Counted from the stretch's first letter, positions 34,778 through 42,901 are shown. The stretch: DNA of 64,000 bases from an uncultured Dorea sp. (GCA_910580235.1 CAJTVU010000009.1:1-64000), one strand, 5' to 3'. Notes: a model not told the origin generated them from the letters alone. Program-made: numbers and translations.

Positions 34778-35110
34778 CTATCCCCTCAGATTATTTAGAG
34801 CGTCGGGATTATTTGAGATGATCATTCCAACCGTCTGACATATTTCCATATCTGGGCAGTCGCCACATGTCGCCACACCCTTCTTCAATGCACATTGGCG
34901 AATACCGCAAAGACTATCGCAGTGTATAGTTTTAATCCCATCAACACGGCAGCCTTCACAATTGATATGTTCGGGCAGAATAGGGGCATTATTTAACTCG
35001 GCCCATAGTTTTGCAGTTTTCTCACGTAACGCCTGGTCATCATTGATTGTTGCGAGATATGCGTCGCATTTCTCACAATCCAGCCCACAGTATGCAATCA
35101 TATTTCTCAT
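34778..35110 (-). CDS. DUF3795 domain cysteine-rich protein
   Basis: A 110-residue protein starting MRNMIAYCGLDCEKCDAYLA behind AGGAGGT. Regular cysteines (CGLDCEKC, CEGCRVDG, CDSLCGIRQCA, CGDCPDMEIC) form the DUF3795 metal-binding pattern. It looks intact, unlike the DUF3795 remnant just upstream. Function is unknown; possibly zinc binding. Confidence 0.85.
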   Translation of the reverse strand: MRNMIAYCGLDCEKCDAYLATINDDQALREKTAKLWAELNNAPILPEHINCEGCRVDGIKTIHCDSLCGIRQCALKKGVATCGDCPDMEICQTVGMIISNNPDALNNLRG

Positions 35111-35221
35111 GGTTATGTACCTCCTAAAGTCCTGATTTTTGTAATACAAAAGATTATAACAGTAAACTATACTATAACTTTTCTATCTGACAGTGATTGT
35201 GTTCCTCCCATTCGGATTTCC

Positions 35222-35472
35222 TTATTTCATTTTTTTCTGGCACTCGCTACATTCTCTGTCGTGAATAGAAATCATTCAAAACAATAAGGCAATTCTTTGA
35301 TCTTGACACAATCTTTTATTTTACACTTACGGCAATGTTCTGGTTTTCCCTTATCACTATTTAAGCAGCCTGTGCATGTTTTTTTGTGGTAGCAATGTTT
35401 ATAGCAAACAAGACAATTCATTCCACATGGAGCAAACACACTTGTATCAATATTTTCTTTAGGCATTTTCAT
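35222..35472 (-). pseudogene. DUF3795 gene with internal deletion and frameshift
   Basis: Starts normally (MKMPKENIDTSVFAPCGMNC, ribosome site GGAGGAC) and reads 66 residues to a stop at 35272. In another frame the next bases read ISIHDRECSECQKKMK to a stop at 35222, which is the expected family C-terminus. The middle 60-80 codons have been deleted, joining both ends out of frame. The length of the lost part is an estimate from family memory. Confidence 0.75.
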
Positions 35473-35504
35473 GAGTTCTTGTCCTCCTAAAAACTGGAAG
35501 TTAG

Positions 35505-35801
35505 CTATTGTCTTTTCTTTTCTATTGTGTAGGATTACAAACCCTTCTGACAGCCATTCTTTTCATAAAATCCCTCTACTCCCGGTTATGAACCAAAGTA
35601 TAAAATTGTTCCAAAATAATAACCATCTGAAAGAATACGCAAACACCCTACCAGCACTTTGTCATCATAGGCAGTTATATTCAGTGTTTTAGATAATGCC
35701 TCCTTTGTTCTTTCGATGTCATAATCGCCTTGCCATACTTGATTAACAAAGGAGAGAAAAGTTGAAGCATTAAGTTCTTTATCATCCACTTTGTATTCCA
35801 T
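35505..35801 (-). pseudogene. GNAT acetyltransferase with internal deletion and two nonsense codons
   Basis: MEYKVDDKELNASTFLSFVN begins a normal GNAT. After GYYFGTI the sequence jumps to LYFGS, skipping the acetyl-CoA loop. The frame then continues through TAA, PGVEGFYEKNGCQKGL, TAA, SYTIEKKRQ to TAG at 35505. Both TAA triplets sit where glutamine is expected (CAA to TAA). The ribosome site GGAGGTATAAT is still good. Not functional. Confidence 0.85.
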
Positions 35802-35847
35802 TATTATACCTCCACAACTTCCTGTTTGTTTATTCATCTATCATATA

Positions 35848-36050
35848 TTAACTATTCAGAAGTTTCGTCAAATCCTCAATTCTTTCGGCAGATTCACAAG
35901 CCAGTCAAAATCCTGCTGCAATGCCAAGCCACAGGTAAAGGCGATGTTCTTACCATAATCCTGAAACACCTCCAATCCAAACAAATCCTCATAAAATTTT
36001 CTTGCGGCGTTAATATCAGCCACCGATATAAGCACACAAATGTGTTTCAT
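35848..36050 (-). pseudogene. Glyoxalase/VOC-fold gene with internal deletion
   Basis: MKHICVLISVADINAARKFY and DYGKNIAFTCGLALQQDFDW are the first half of a VOC-fold protein, ending at TGA after PKELRI. Shifting frame gives EDLTKLLNS and a stop at 35848, the normal family C-terminus. The second half of the fold is deleted and the junction is out of frame. The ATG overlaps the upstream remnant by 4 bases. Confidence 0.78.
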
Positions 36051-36346
36051 GCAAATATTCCTTTCAAAATGAGTATATCTACTAACCTTTTTCTCTCAAT
36101 ATTGGGTAAATCAGACTCAGAAATATCTGAAAAAGATTGATCTGAAGGTATTTTCTTTATTACAGCTGGCCAATATTTTGTCAGGAAAGAACGATTCTGT
36201 ATTTCCCGGAACCCTTCTTCTATATCCGGCGCTTCATAATGTTCCAATAGCAGTTTTAACCTTTGAAGGTCGCAATAGCATTCTTCAATTAGATGCTCCT
36301 ATTTTCGGCTATTCCTAATTCCTTTCCAATATCCGTCCATATACAT
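36047..36346 (-). pseudogene. About 100-codon gene of unknown family, amber stop at codon 16
   Basis: ACGGAGG precedes ATG at 36346. The frame reads MYMDGYWKGIRNSRK, TAG, EHLIEECYCDLQRLKLLLEH ... SESDLPNIERKRLVDILI and ends at 36047. A single TAG breaks an otherwise continuous frame; a glutamine codon (CAG to TAG) is the likely original. I do not recognise the family. Alternatively, two short ORFs are translated separately. Confidence 0.6.
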
Positions 36347-36380
36347 AGCTTTCCCTCCGTCTAATATACTGACTTTTATC

Positions 36381-36992
36381 TTATTTATAGATTTTCTCTT
36401 TCTTAATTTCCACCATCGTATATTTAAATAAGCAGTCTTCATGTGGTTTATAACTCCGCCATTCAATATCATATGTACCACAAACTGTCAGTTCTTTCTC
36501 TCGACTTTTTATCGTCCCTTTGCTCGCCCCTGGTTTCCAGTTCATCTTCCCATGTATTTTCGTCCCAGCATGAATCCGAAAATCATGATCCAATGTATCT
36601 GATCCATTTGACGGCTCCCAATACAGAGGATCATTAGTTAAGAAAATAGCGTATGCCTCTTCGATTGGATATATTCCACTTTGGGTAATACTTTCGAGTC
36701 TGGTAATATCACGGATAAAATCATATCTTGCAGAATCTTGAGCACTTTGGTTTTTCAAATAAATCTTTTCATTTCCTAATGTTCCAGAATATTGTCTTGT
36801 TTTATATTTCAATTCAATTGGTATCATCTTGTTATTGATAAAAATCGCAATATCCATTCGAATTTTTATGTCATATGTCAAATCACATGCATACAATCTG
36901 GCCTTTTCAAAATATTTTGGAATCCTCTCATACCCCACACGAGTGCTGATATAGGCGCCAATGCTACCCCCCCCCCCATTTTTTCTTATCAC
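36381..36992 (-). CDS. PD-(D/E)XK-like nuclease-fold protein opening with a G11 tract
   Basis: A 203-residue frame from GTG at 36992. RMDIAIFINNKMIPIELKYKTR carries a D...E-x-K arrangement typical of PD-(D/E)XK nucleases, followed by QSAQDSARYDFIRDITRLES. The N-terminus reads MIRKNGGGGSIGAYIST because of eleven consecutive G. A better start, ATG at 36996 with AAAAGGATG upstream, is out of frame at G11 (it stops after MGDKKKWGGG) but in frame at 10 or 13 G. This suggests phase variation or a decayed start. The substrate is unknown. Confidence 0.6.
   Translation of the reverse strand: MIRKNGGGGSIGAYISTRVGYERIPKYFEKARLYACDLTYDIKIRMDIAIFINNKMIPIELKYKTRQYSGTLGNEKIYLKNQSAQDSARYDFIRDITRLESITQSGIYPIEEAYAIFLTNDPLYWEPSNGSDTLDHDFRIHAGTKIHGKMNWKPGASKGTIKSREKELTVCGTYDIEWRSYKPHEDCLFKYTMVEIKKEKIYK
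36967..36977 (-). repeat. Homopolymeric G11 tract at gene start
   Basis: Eleven consecutive C on the plus strand (G on the coding strand) lie about 20 bases inside the ATG-started reading frame of the nuclease-like gene. It is by far the longest G/C run that I notice in the window. Slippage by one or two bases switches the reading frame. Confidence 0.85.
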
Positions 36993-37036
36993 CCATAACC
37001 ACTACATCCTTTTCTAATCCAACTCAATTTATTATG

Positions 37037-37048
37037 TCAAACACTCTG
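37037..37048. repeat. Recurring TCAAACACTCTG motif, copy c
   Basis: Twelve bases identical to the start of copies a and b. On the minus strand they contain the TGA stop of the CPBP gene. Only the first 12 bases are shared. Confidence 0.35.
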
Positions 37049-37843
37049 TAGGCATTCTTTTCTGGAGATTCTTCTTTTTTTAATAAAAAAAGCGATCAAA
37101 GCCACATTGACGATTAAAACAATAATGCTTCCTTCAATCTTGCAAGCTCCCCCAGATAAAAGCTCGTTTCCAGTAAAAGTCATAATAAGCAGGCTTGGAT
37201 AGTCATCAGCAAGCGACACGCCACCTAAAACCAATGCACCAATTCCATTCCATAAAAAGTGCATGATAATCGGCGCTATAATAGAGCCACTATATTCAAG
37301 GACTACCGTCATAAGCAAGCTCATAGTAAGGACATTTAATACAGGAATCGCCCCTGCTTCAAACGCTCCGCCATGCAATGCTGTAAAAAGCACTGTTGTA
37401 ACAATCGTAGCCGCAGCTGTATTATATTCTTGCCTGATCATTTGATACAGATATCCTCGAACAAGAAGCTCTTGCATAATTACATTTAGGAATGCCGCTA
37501 ACATCCAGACAGAAAACAATTTAATGGCGCTCATCCCACCAAAATGAATGCTCTTTGTCATATACATGATCAGAACAGGAATCGCAAGCCATACAAGTCC
37601 TGTGGACGTTCCCAATATGATTCCCTGGACTGGGCTATCGATTAAATGCAATTTCACATTTTTCTTTTCAATCAACCAGAAAACGAGGGTAAAAGCTATG
37701 ATCGCCAATAACGGCATAATCTCTGCCCACAATCTCCAAACAGCAGGCTCCCTTGAAGATGGTAACGGCAATACAGAAGACAATATTGCCCATCCCAGAA
37801 AAAAGCCTATGCATTTTATAATTGTAATCCCTGTCTTTTTCAT
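37037..37843 (-). CDS. CPBP-family intramembrane protease
   Basis: A 268-residue membrane protein starting MKKTGITIIKCIGFFLGWAI behind AGGAGG. About eight helices are present. Motif 1 is MQELLVRGYLYQ (QE in place of the usual EE), motif 2 VLFTALHGGAFEAG, motif 3 IIMHFLWNGIGA. These proteases act in bacteriocin self-immunity or peptide processing. The stop codon coincides with motif copy c (TCAAACACTCTG). Confidence 0.85.
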   Translation of the reverse strand: MKKTGITIIKCIGFFLGWAILSSVLPLPSSREPAVWRLWAEIMPLLAIIAFTLVFWLIEKKNVKLHLIDSPVQGIILGTSTGLVWLAIPVLIMYMTKSIHFGGMSAIKLFSVWMLAAFLNVIMQELLVRGYLYQMIRQEYNTAAATIVTTVLFTALHGGAFEAGAIPVLNVLTMSLLMTVVLEYSGSIIAPIIMHFLWNGIGALVLGGVSLADDYPSLLIMTFTGNELLSGGACKIEGSIIVLIVNVALIAFFIKKRRISRKECLQSV

Positions 37844-37869
37844 AATAAGCTCCCTCCTAATCAATAACA

Positions 37870-38445
37870 TTATCTCACTGTATATCCTGTTACAGCCTCA
37901 AAACGATATTGGACAATTCCAAGATCGATTTTTGTGTAAAATCCGTTCAAAGCTTTAGCGCTTGCCTGCCCGTTCTTAAGCTCAAACAAAAATTTTTGCT
38001 GGTTGACGGCTGTCGTGCCTAATGCGTCATAGCTACCCAGCACGTATTTAACCCCAGCTCCTGACATTTCAGTACCAGTCTTTCTCCATCTCAGTTCTTT
38101 TCTCCTGCTCAATCGATTGCTTTCTATATAGCTTTCAATCTCATAAAAACCAAATTTCTTATAGATATGTATTGCACTTTGCAAGAATGGAAGCGTATCT
38201 AACAGCATATAAGAATATCCTGTTTTCTTCGCATCTTCTATAATCTTTTCTACCAAGATATTGCCTAATTTTTTACCCCTGAACTCCGGCCTTGTATACA
38301 AACGTTTCATTTCACAATTCTCATTATCAATCTTTCTAAGCCCTATACAGCCTGCCAGCCTCTCATCACAATAAACCAAATATAATCTGCCATACGGCAT
38401 GCCATATTTCATTTCTAAATGTTCAATCTTACTTTTCTCCGTCAA
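37870..38445 (-). CDS. GNAT acetyltransferase, N-terminally truncated
   Basis: A 191-residue frame from a TTG at 38445 with no good ribosome site. The body GRLYLVYCDERLAGCIGLRK, MKRLYTRPEFRGKKLGNILV and HIYKKFGFYEIESY is a normal GNAT core, but the usual first 40 or so residues are missing; the sequence starts directly at an internal helix. About 15 bases upstream lies motif copy b and the stop of the flavodoxin gene. It also has an unusually long C-terminal part (from MSGAGVKYVLGSYDALGTTA). Probably a remnant, or a chimera. Confidence 0.65.
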   Translation of the reverse strand: MTEKSKIEHLEMKYGMPYGRLYLVYCDERLAGCIGLRKIDNENCEMKRLYTRPEFRGKKLGNILVEKIIEDAKKTGYSYMLLDTLPFLQSAIHIYKKFGFYEIESYIESNRLSRRKELRWRKTGTEMSGAGVKYVLGSYDALGTTAVNQQKFLFELKNGQASAKALNGFYTKIDLGIVQYRFEAVTGYTVR

Positions 38446-38459
38446 TTCTCATTTATCTA

Positions 38460-38497
38460 TCAAACACTCTGAAAATCCCCCTAATCCTTGAACCTAT
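38460..38497. repeat. Recurring TCAAACACTCTGAAAATCC motif, copy b
   Basis: TCAAACACTCTGAAAATCCC followed by CCTAATCCTTGAACCTAT. It matches copy a in nearly all positions over 37-38 bases. It overlaps the stop of the flavodoxin gene and abuts the truncated GNAT start. Confidence 0.6.
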
Positions 38498-39213
38498 GAT
38501 TTCCATGGTCTGTCTCTGCCAAGCCAGCCCTGCTCTGCCCAATACTTCCCATCAAGATATTCAGGGTCATTTTTATGTAGTGTTCGCTGCATCAAACGGC
38601 AGACAAAAAACCTAGCCTTTACAGTCAAATTTGTGTATGCGGGTTTTGTATAGTCTATCCGTGCGAACTTTTGAGATAGCTTTTTCACTTTTCTTGTCAG
38701 TTCTTGCCGCTTCTTTTCGGAAAGCCTTTCCCAGACAATATCGCTCATCAATGCACCAGTGAATATTCCGATTTTAGAAATCCCCCACCAAGATAAGCTG
38801 TGCTTTATATCCTTTGCCGCAGATTTTGCTCCCGCGCCTAAACACTGTGTAATAATCACTGCCCGTTTTCCAAACATTCCGGGGGCAGGACGGTGGGGCA
38901 TCCAGCGATAAGCAAAATGGTCGAGAAATGCTTTCATCGCTCCCGTAGTGTGAAACACATATGCGGGAGAAGTCATTACAATTAAATCTGCTTCCAGGAG
39001 CGATCTGTCAATTTTTCCGATGTATTCTGCGTCTTTGCAGGTGTTTTCGCCTTTTATCATACAGTTTGTACAGCCATTGCAGAAATTGGGACAATCTTTT
39101 GGAAGATAATATTCCGTAATGTTTGCACTATCCCTAAAACCGGTTAAAAACATTTCTTTTAAACGATAGGTTACACCGTGCTTTTCTGTTCCGTTTATAA
39201 CCGTTATGTTCAT
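38494..39213 (-). CDS. Flavodoxin-fold NAD(P)H-dependent oxidoreductase with cysteine motif
   Basis: A 239-residue protein. MNITVINGTEKHGVTYRLKE is the FMN phosphate loop. CPNFCNGCTNCMIKGENTC is a cysteine cluster as in iron-sulfur flavoproteins. LIVMTSPAYVFHTTGAMKAF is the second FMN-binding strand. GGAGGTATAAT precedes the ATG. Redox function likely; electron donor and acceptor unknown. Confidence 0.82.
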   Translation of the reverse strand: MNITVINGTEKHGVTYRLKEMFLTGFRDSANITEYYLPKDCPNFCNGCTNCMIKGENTCKDAEYIGKIDRSLLEADLIVMTSPAYVFHTTGAMKAFLDHFAYRWMPHRPAPGMFGKRAVIITQCLGAGAKSAAKDIKHSLSWWGISKIGIFTGALMSDIVWERLSEKKRQELTRKVKKLSQKFARIDYTKPAYTNLTVKARFFVCRLMQRTLHKNDPEYLDGKYWAEQGWLGRDRPWKS

Positions 39214-39240
39214 TATTATACCTCCAAAATATCGTGTAAA

Positions 39241-39266
39241 GTGAGTAGGGAAATATCCCTACCCAC
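39241..39266 (-). terminator. Hairpin after alpha/beta hydrolase
   Basis: GTGGGTAGGGA-TATT-TCCCTACTCAC on the minus strand, 8 bases past the hydrolase stop and 27 before the flavodoxin ATG. The T run is short, so readthrough into the flavodoxin gene is possible. Confidence 0.55.
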
Positions 39267-39273
39267 CGTATTT

Positions 39274-39975
39274 TTAAGGCTGTGCTTGCCCACTAATTGT
39301 TTGTAAAAAACCTTCAACCTCTTTGTTGAATGCAGCATACCTCTTATTCGCAATAAAATGATTCCCTTTTATAATTGATAATCTTGCATTAGGTATATTT
39401 TCCGCAATCTCTTTTGTATGGGATTCCTTAATCATATCTCTCTTTCCACAGATTACAAGCGTAGGAGCCGTTATTTTGGACAATTCATTTAATTTAATAT
39501 TTGGCTCATTTACCATTAAGCCAAGCATTTCCACATTCTTTTTTGCACTGGCCGATCTCGGCGCAAACCGTCTTGCTATTTTATATCCTATTTCGATCGG
39601 GATCTGTATCGTTCTTTTTACTCCTTTCGGATTCAGATTCCCTCCATTTAATATCAATGCCTTTACTTTGCCTGGATATTTCATTGCAAATCTCATTGCT
39701 ATATTTGCTCCGTCCGAAAATCCCAAAATAACCGCGCTCGAAATCTCAAGACCTGTCATAAAATCGTATAAATCCTGGGAAAACTGCTCAATAGTAAAAA
39801 GCGCTGTACCTCTTGGCGATCTACCGTGGCCTCGTGTGTCCAAAGCGATCACTCTGTACATGCCGCAAAAATAGTCTATCTGATTCTTGAAATATGAGCC
39901 GTCCTCTCCGTTCCCATGTAAAAGGATAAATGGCTCTTTATCTCCTTTTTCCTGATGATATAAAACTATATCCAT
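39274..39975 (-). CDS. Alpha/beta hydrolase
   Basis: A 233-residue serine hydrolase. The oxyanion region FILLHGNGEDGSYF, the nucleophile elbow VILGFSDGANIAM, the acid strand PTLVICGKRDMIKESH and the base histidine IIKGNHFIA are all present. Related to small-molecule esterases and lyase-type hydrolases; the substrate is unknown. A truncated near-identical copy is at 34280-34668 in the same orientation. Confidence 0.85.
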   Translation of the reverse strand: MDIVLYHQEKGDKEPFILLHGNGEDGSYFKNQIDYFCGMYRVIALDTRGHGRSPRGTALFTIEQFSQDLYDFMTGLEISSAVILGFSDGANIAMRFAMKYPGKVKALILNGGNLNPKGVKRTIQIPIEIGYKIARRFAPRSASAKKNVEMLGLMVNEPNIKLNELSKITAPTLVICGKRDMIKESHTKEIAENIPNARLSIIKGNHFIANKRYAAFNKEVEGFLQTISGQAQP

Positions 39976-40011
39976 TTATGCTTCCTCGCAAAATCCCGCT
40001 CTTTCTTAACT

Positions 40012-40425
40012 TTACTTTCTATTCGGCCTTCTTTTGATCCTCAAAAGCTTAATGAAATCATTAAACAAAGAATCATCCACTGGCTCAAACATTATCCATT
40101 TCCCATCATAATAAGTTTGCGCTTCATCATAGATCCTTTGGACTTCTTTTGAATAATTATCTCTATCCGTCTCAAATTTTAACCTTTCGTTTTTTCCTAA
40201 GATAATCATAAATCCTACACAGTTTTCTCGTGCATATAATGCACACAGCGTTTTACCGCCCCGACGATATTTATATTCATATTTCCATGCTTTACCGCCT
40301 TTATCCCACAAACGATCCATATCATAATTTTCATCAATCAAAGCACATAGCTTATTCCATACATCATATAAAGATTTTCCAACTAAAGCTGTCATTACTT
40401 CTTCGTTAGGTATCGTATCAAGCAT
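40012..40425 (-). CDS. DUF3788 domain-containing protein
   Basis: A 137-residue protein starting MLDTIPNEEVMTALVGKSLY after a G-rich run. WKYEYKYRRGGKTLCALYARENCVGFMIILGK is the DUF3788 core. No signal peptide. The family is of unknown function and is frequent in accessory regions of gut bacteria. The longer start at 40497 is not supported by a ribosome site. Confidence 0.82.
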   Translation of the reverse strand: MLDTIPNEEVMTALVGKSLYDVWNKLCALIDENYDMDRLWDKGGKAWKYEYKYRRGGKTLCALYARENCVGFMIILGKNERLKFETDRDNYSKEVQRIYDEAQTYYDGKWIMFEPVDDSLFNDFIKLLRIKRRPNRK

Positions 40426-40556
40426 ATTAGCCCCCCATATAACATTCGATTTTTCTTTGTATGCTACGTTCAGATAAATCTGTCTTTCCATATACACTAT
40501 AACATTCCTTTGACAAACTCTGCAATATCTTTCAAATATTGCTTATTAAAAGAAAA

Positions 40557-40584
40557 GCAGACAGTCGCATCAAAAACTGTCTGC
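40557..40584 (-). terminator. Terminator of DUF3592 gene
   Basis: GCAGACAGT pairs with ACTGTCTGC around a ten-base loop and is followed on the minus strand by TTTTCTTTT, 23 bases past the stop. Confidence 0.85.
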
Positions 40585-40606
40585 TACAAACCGGAATTTG
40601 TATATT

Positions 40607-41164
40607 TTAAGGTAAAAATGAAAAGAGCGCTCTTATCTGTGGAGCCAACAGGCCAATTAAAGGATACGCCACTCCTACTCCACATAAAAGCAATGCCCAG
40701 CGTTTATCATGTTTTTGCATAATAGGAACATAAAATAAATTAGGATTTTCAGGGGCATAATATAAATCTATCTGTTGTCCTGTTTTTACATAGCTGCGCC
40801 CATATCCAGTCGGAGATTTGACACGATATTGCTTTTCCCCAGCTTGAAACTCATATTGAGGAAAATAGCTTCGTTTGTTTCCTTCGCCTGTCCACAATTC
40901 TCTATCTACAGTAACAACAACGGCTTTAGCTAAAACAGTGGCATGTAAACGTTCTTTCAATAGCCGCCAACGCATACGCATGCCTATAGCAAAGAAGATC
41001 AGTGGAATCATTGTGAACCCTACATCGGCAATCCGTTCATCCGTTCCTCGGCCAGGCTGAGAAATGATAATTCCTGCAAAAATGAAGCATGCCAATGGCC
41101 AAAAAATAGCAAAGAAATACCATCGTTTTAGTGTAGCACTTTTTGAATCTGTTTTTACATCCAT
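40607..41164 (-). CDS. DUF3592 domain membrane protein
   Basis: A 185-residue protein starting MDVKTDSKSATLKRWYFFAI behind GGAGG. Two N-terminal helices (about 14-33 and 50-66), an extracytoplasmic-type beta region PQYEFQAGEKQYRVKSPTG ... VKTGQQIDLYYAPENPN characteristic of DUF3592, and a C-terminal helix (about 160-178). Function unknown. Confidence 0.8.
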   Translation of the reverse strand: MDVKTDSKSATLKRWYFFAIFWPLACFIFAGIIISQPGRGTDERIADVGFTMIPLIFFAIGMRMRWRLLKERLHATVLAKAVVVTVDRELWTGEGNKRSYFPQYEFQAGEKQYRVKSPTGYGRSYVKTGQQIDLYYAPENPNLFYVPIMQKHDKRWALLLCGVGVAYPLIGLLAPQIRALFSFLP

Positions 41165-41576
41165 GTTCAAACCACCTCCAAATCCCGATTGTGATTTGGT
41201 GATTTTTAAGGGAATTATCAGCTGTTATAACTTATTACCAAAATCCTCTCTAACCCTTGAAAACACTAAGTTTATCGCAGGTGAGCCCTCCCTTATTGTT
41301 TCCCTTGTATTATATCTTCCCATAGGGCATTACGAACCCTGATAAGGGAAAAAATAAGGGAAACAAAATCACATAAAACATTGTAACACAAAATATACGG
41401 TAATTGGTAAACTGATTGAAATGCTTTCAAAAAAATGAATACGATCTATACAACATACAATATCCACCATAACAGCATTGACGTGTACACTTATGCAGGC
41501 AACTTTTTGCGGATAGGCTGCAATAAAGCAGAAGCTGGGAAGTTTGGTAGGAAAATTTGAAATAATTGCTTCTTTA
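41165..41576. other. Intergenic stretch with repeat copy d and G-run palindromes, no gene
   Basis: About 410 bases without a credible gene. AAAATCCTCTCTAACCCTTG at 41240 is a diverged copy of the recurrent motif. CCCTTATTGTTTCCCTT (about 41291) and AAGGGAAAAAATAAGGGAAA (41344 onward) form an imperfect inverted pair around TCCCATAGGG. It could be a former recombination boundary. Confidence 0.4.
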
Positions 41577-41610
41577 AACAAACTATGACATAATGGTGTC
41601 GTAGTTTGTT
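41577..41610. promoter_or_regulatory. Inverted-repeat operator before WYL regulator
   Basis: AACAAACTATGACA and TGTCGTAGTTTGTT are exact inverted arms except one base, around TAATGG. A -10 box TATACT follows at 41614. The arms cover the -35 region, which fits autoregulation by the WYL protein. Confidence 0.65.
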
Positions 41611-41638
41611 TGTTATACTGGTATAAAAAGGAGAAAAG

Positions 41639-42544
41639 ATGAAGATTGACCGGCTTATAAGCATTGTCGTTTATTTATTAAATCATGGTCGGACATCAGC
41701 ACAGAAATTAGCAGAAGAATTTGAAGTTTCTTCCAGAACGATTATGCGAGATTTGGAATCGCTGGATCAGGCAGGTATTCCGATTCAATCTTTTTATGGC
41801 GTAGAAGGCGGCTATCAGATTATGGACAGCTTTGTCTTAGAAAAACAGGTTGCAACAAGTCACGAATATGATTGGATCATCACTGCTCTGGAAGGAATGG
41901 CAAGCGCATATGCAAGCAAAAGTCTAAAACAGGCACTGGAAAAAGTGCAGAGTATAAGCCATACAAGGGACACTGCTGTTTGCATAGACTTGGGTGTCGC
42001 AAGTGAAGACGACAAAACAAATGAACAATTAATGTTGTTAGAAGATGCAATCAAGGGAAAATGCGTTGTTCGGTTTTCTTATACAAATAGTCATGATGAA
42101 GTAAAAGATATTCAGGTAGAACCGGTTTGTCTGCAATACAAGTGGTATAACTGGTATCTGACTGGATATTATGAAAAATATCAGGATTATTGTATGTTTA
42201 AATTAGTCCGTATGGAAAATTTGCAAGCCACACAGATAAAATTCACAAAATCTCATAATCTTTCAGATATTAAAATGAAAGATAGTAATCATGATATTAT
42301 ACATGTCAAATTATACGGAAAGGCAGTCATAAAAGCAAAATGCAGGGAATATCTAAATGGACAGATTACGCAGGAATTTGAAAATGGGGATTTTGAGTTT
42401 TCTTTTTCTGTACCGGGACATGAGACATTTTGGTATGGGGTGATCCTTTCCTTTGGAAATAAGGCTAAGATAATCGAACCGCAAGAAATAAAAGAACGCA
42501 TTATAAAAATCTGCAAAGAAATACAAATGGAATATGGGGAATAA
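41639..42544 (+). CDS. YafY-type WYL-domain transcriptional regulator
   Basis: A 301-residue regulator. The N-terminal DeoR/HTH_11 domain is TSAQKLAEEFEVSSRTIMRDLESL. The WYL domain begins about residue 130 (CVVRFSYTNSHDEVKDIQVE) and includes EPVCLQYKWYNWYLTGYYEK. The C-terminal WCX extension ends FWYGVILSFGNKAKIIEPQEI. AAGGAG site. Likely controls itself and the genes just downstream (YcaQ-like remnant, RidA). Confidence 0.9.
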   Translation: MKIDRLISIVVYLLNHGRTSAQKLAEEFEVSSRTIMRDLESLDQAGIPIQSFYGVEGGYQIMDSFVLEKQVATSHEYDWIITALEGMASAYASKSLKQALEKVQSISHTRDTAVCIDLGVASEDDKTNEQLMLLEDAIKGKCVVRFSYTNSHDEVKDIQVEPVCLQYKWYNWYLTGYYEKYQDYCMFKLVRMENLQATQIKFTKSHNLSDIKMKDSNHDIIHVKLYGKAVIKAKCREYLNGQITQEFENGDFEFSFSVPGHETFWYGVILSFGNKAKIIEPQEIKERIIKICKEIQMEYGE

Positions 42545-42565
42545 AGATGAAATTATATCCGAAAG

Positions 42566-42901
42566 ATGAGGCAAGACCGTAACCGGACAGGCGCACTGAA
42601 CATATTGGACGATGTCAGAGATTTTGTGGAAAAGCATGGAAAGACAGGCACAAAAGACATTTCAATCGGAGAAGCGAGGGAAAGCCGATGGGGATATAAA
42701 AAATTATCAAGCGACGCTTTGGATTATCTATTTAACACCGGAGCTCTTACCATAGCCGACAAACGTGGAGCACAGAAGTATTTTGATTTGACAGAACGTG
42801 TGATTGACAGTAAAAACTTTTCCTGTAACCCCAATATGGCTATAGAAGAATTTCTTCAGATTGATAATTCACCAAAAAATACTATAAAGTTAGGAGTATA
42901 G
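42566..42901 (+). pseudogene. Fragment of winged-helix YcaQ-type protein
   Basis: A 111-residue frame whose middle (RESRWGYKKLSSDALDYLFN, LTIADKRGAQKYFDLTERVI) matches the central part of winged-helix YcaQ-type DNA glycosylase-like proteins that are normally about 350-400 residues. Both the N-terminal and C-terminal parts are absent, and the tail after DSKNFSCNPNMAIEEFLQ looks unrelated. The start has no ribosome site. Read as a remnant or chimera, not a functional glycosylase. Confidence 0.65.

Noticed and set aside
41369..41581. 70-codon minus-strand ORF upstream of the WYL gene
   Set aside because: It starts inside the WYL operator, has no ribosome site and reads as random hydrophobic and cysteine-rich sequence.
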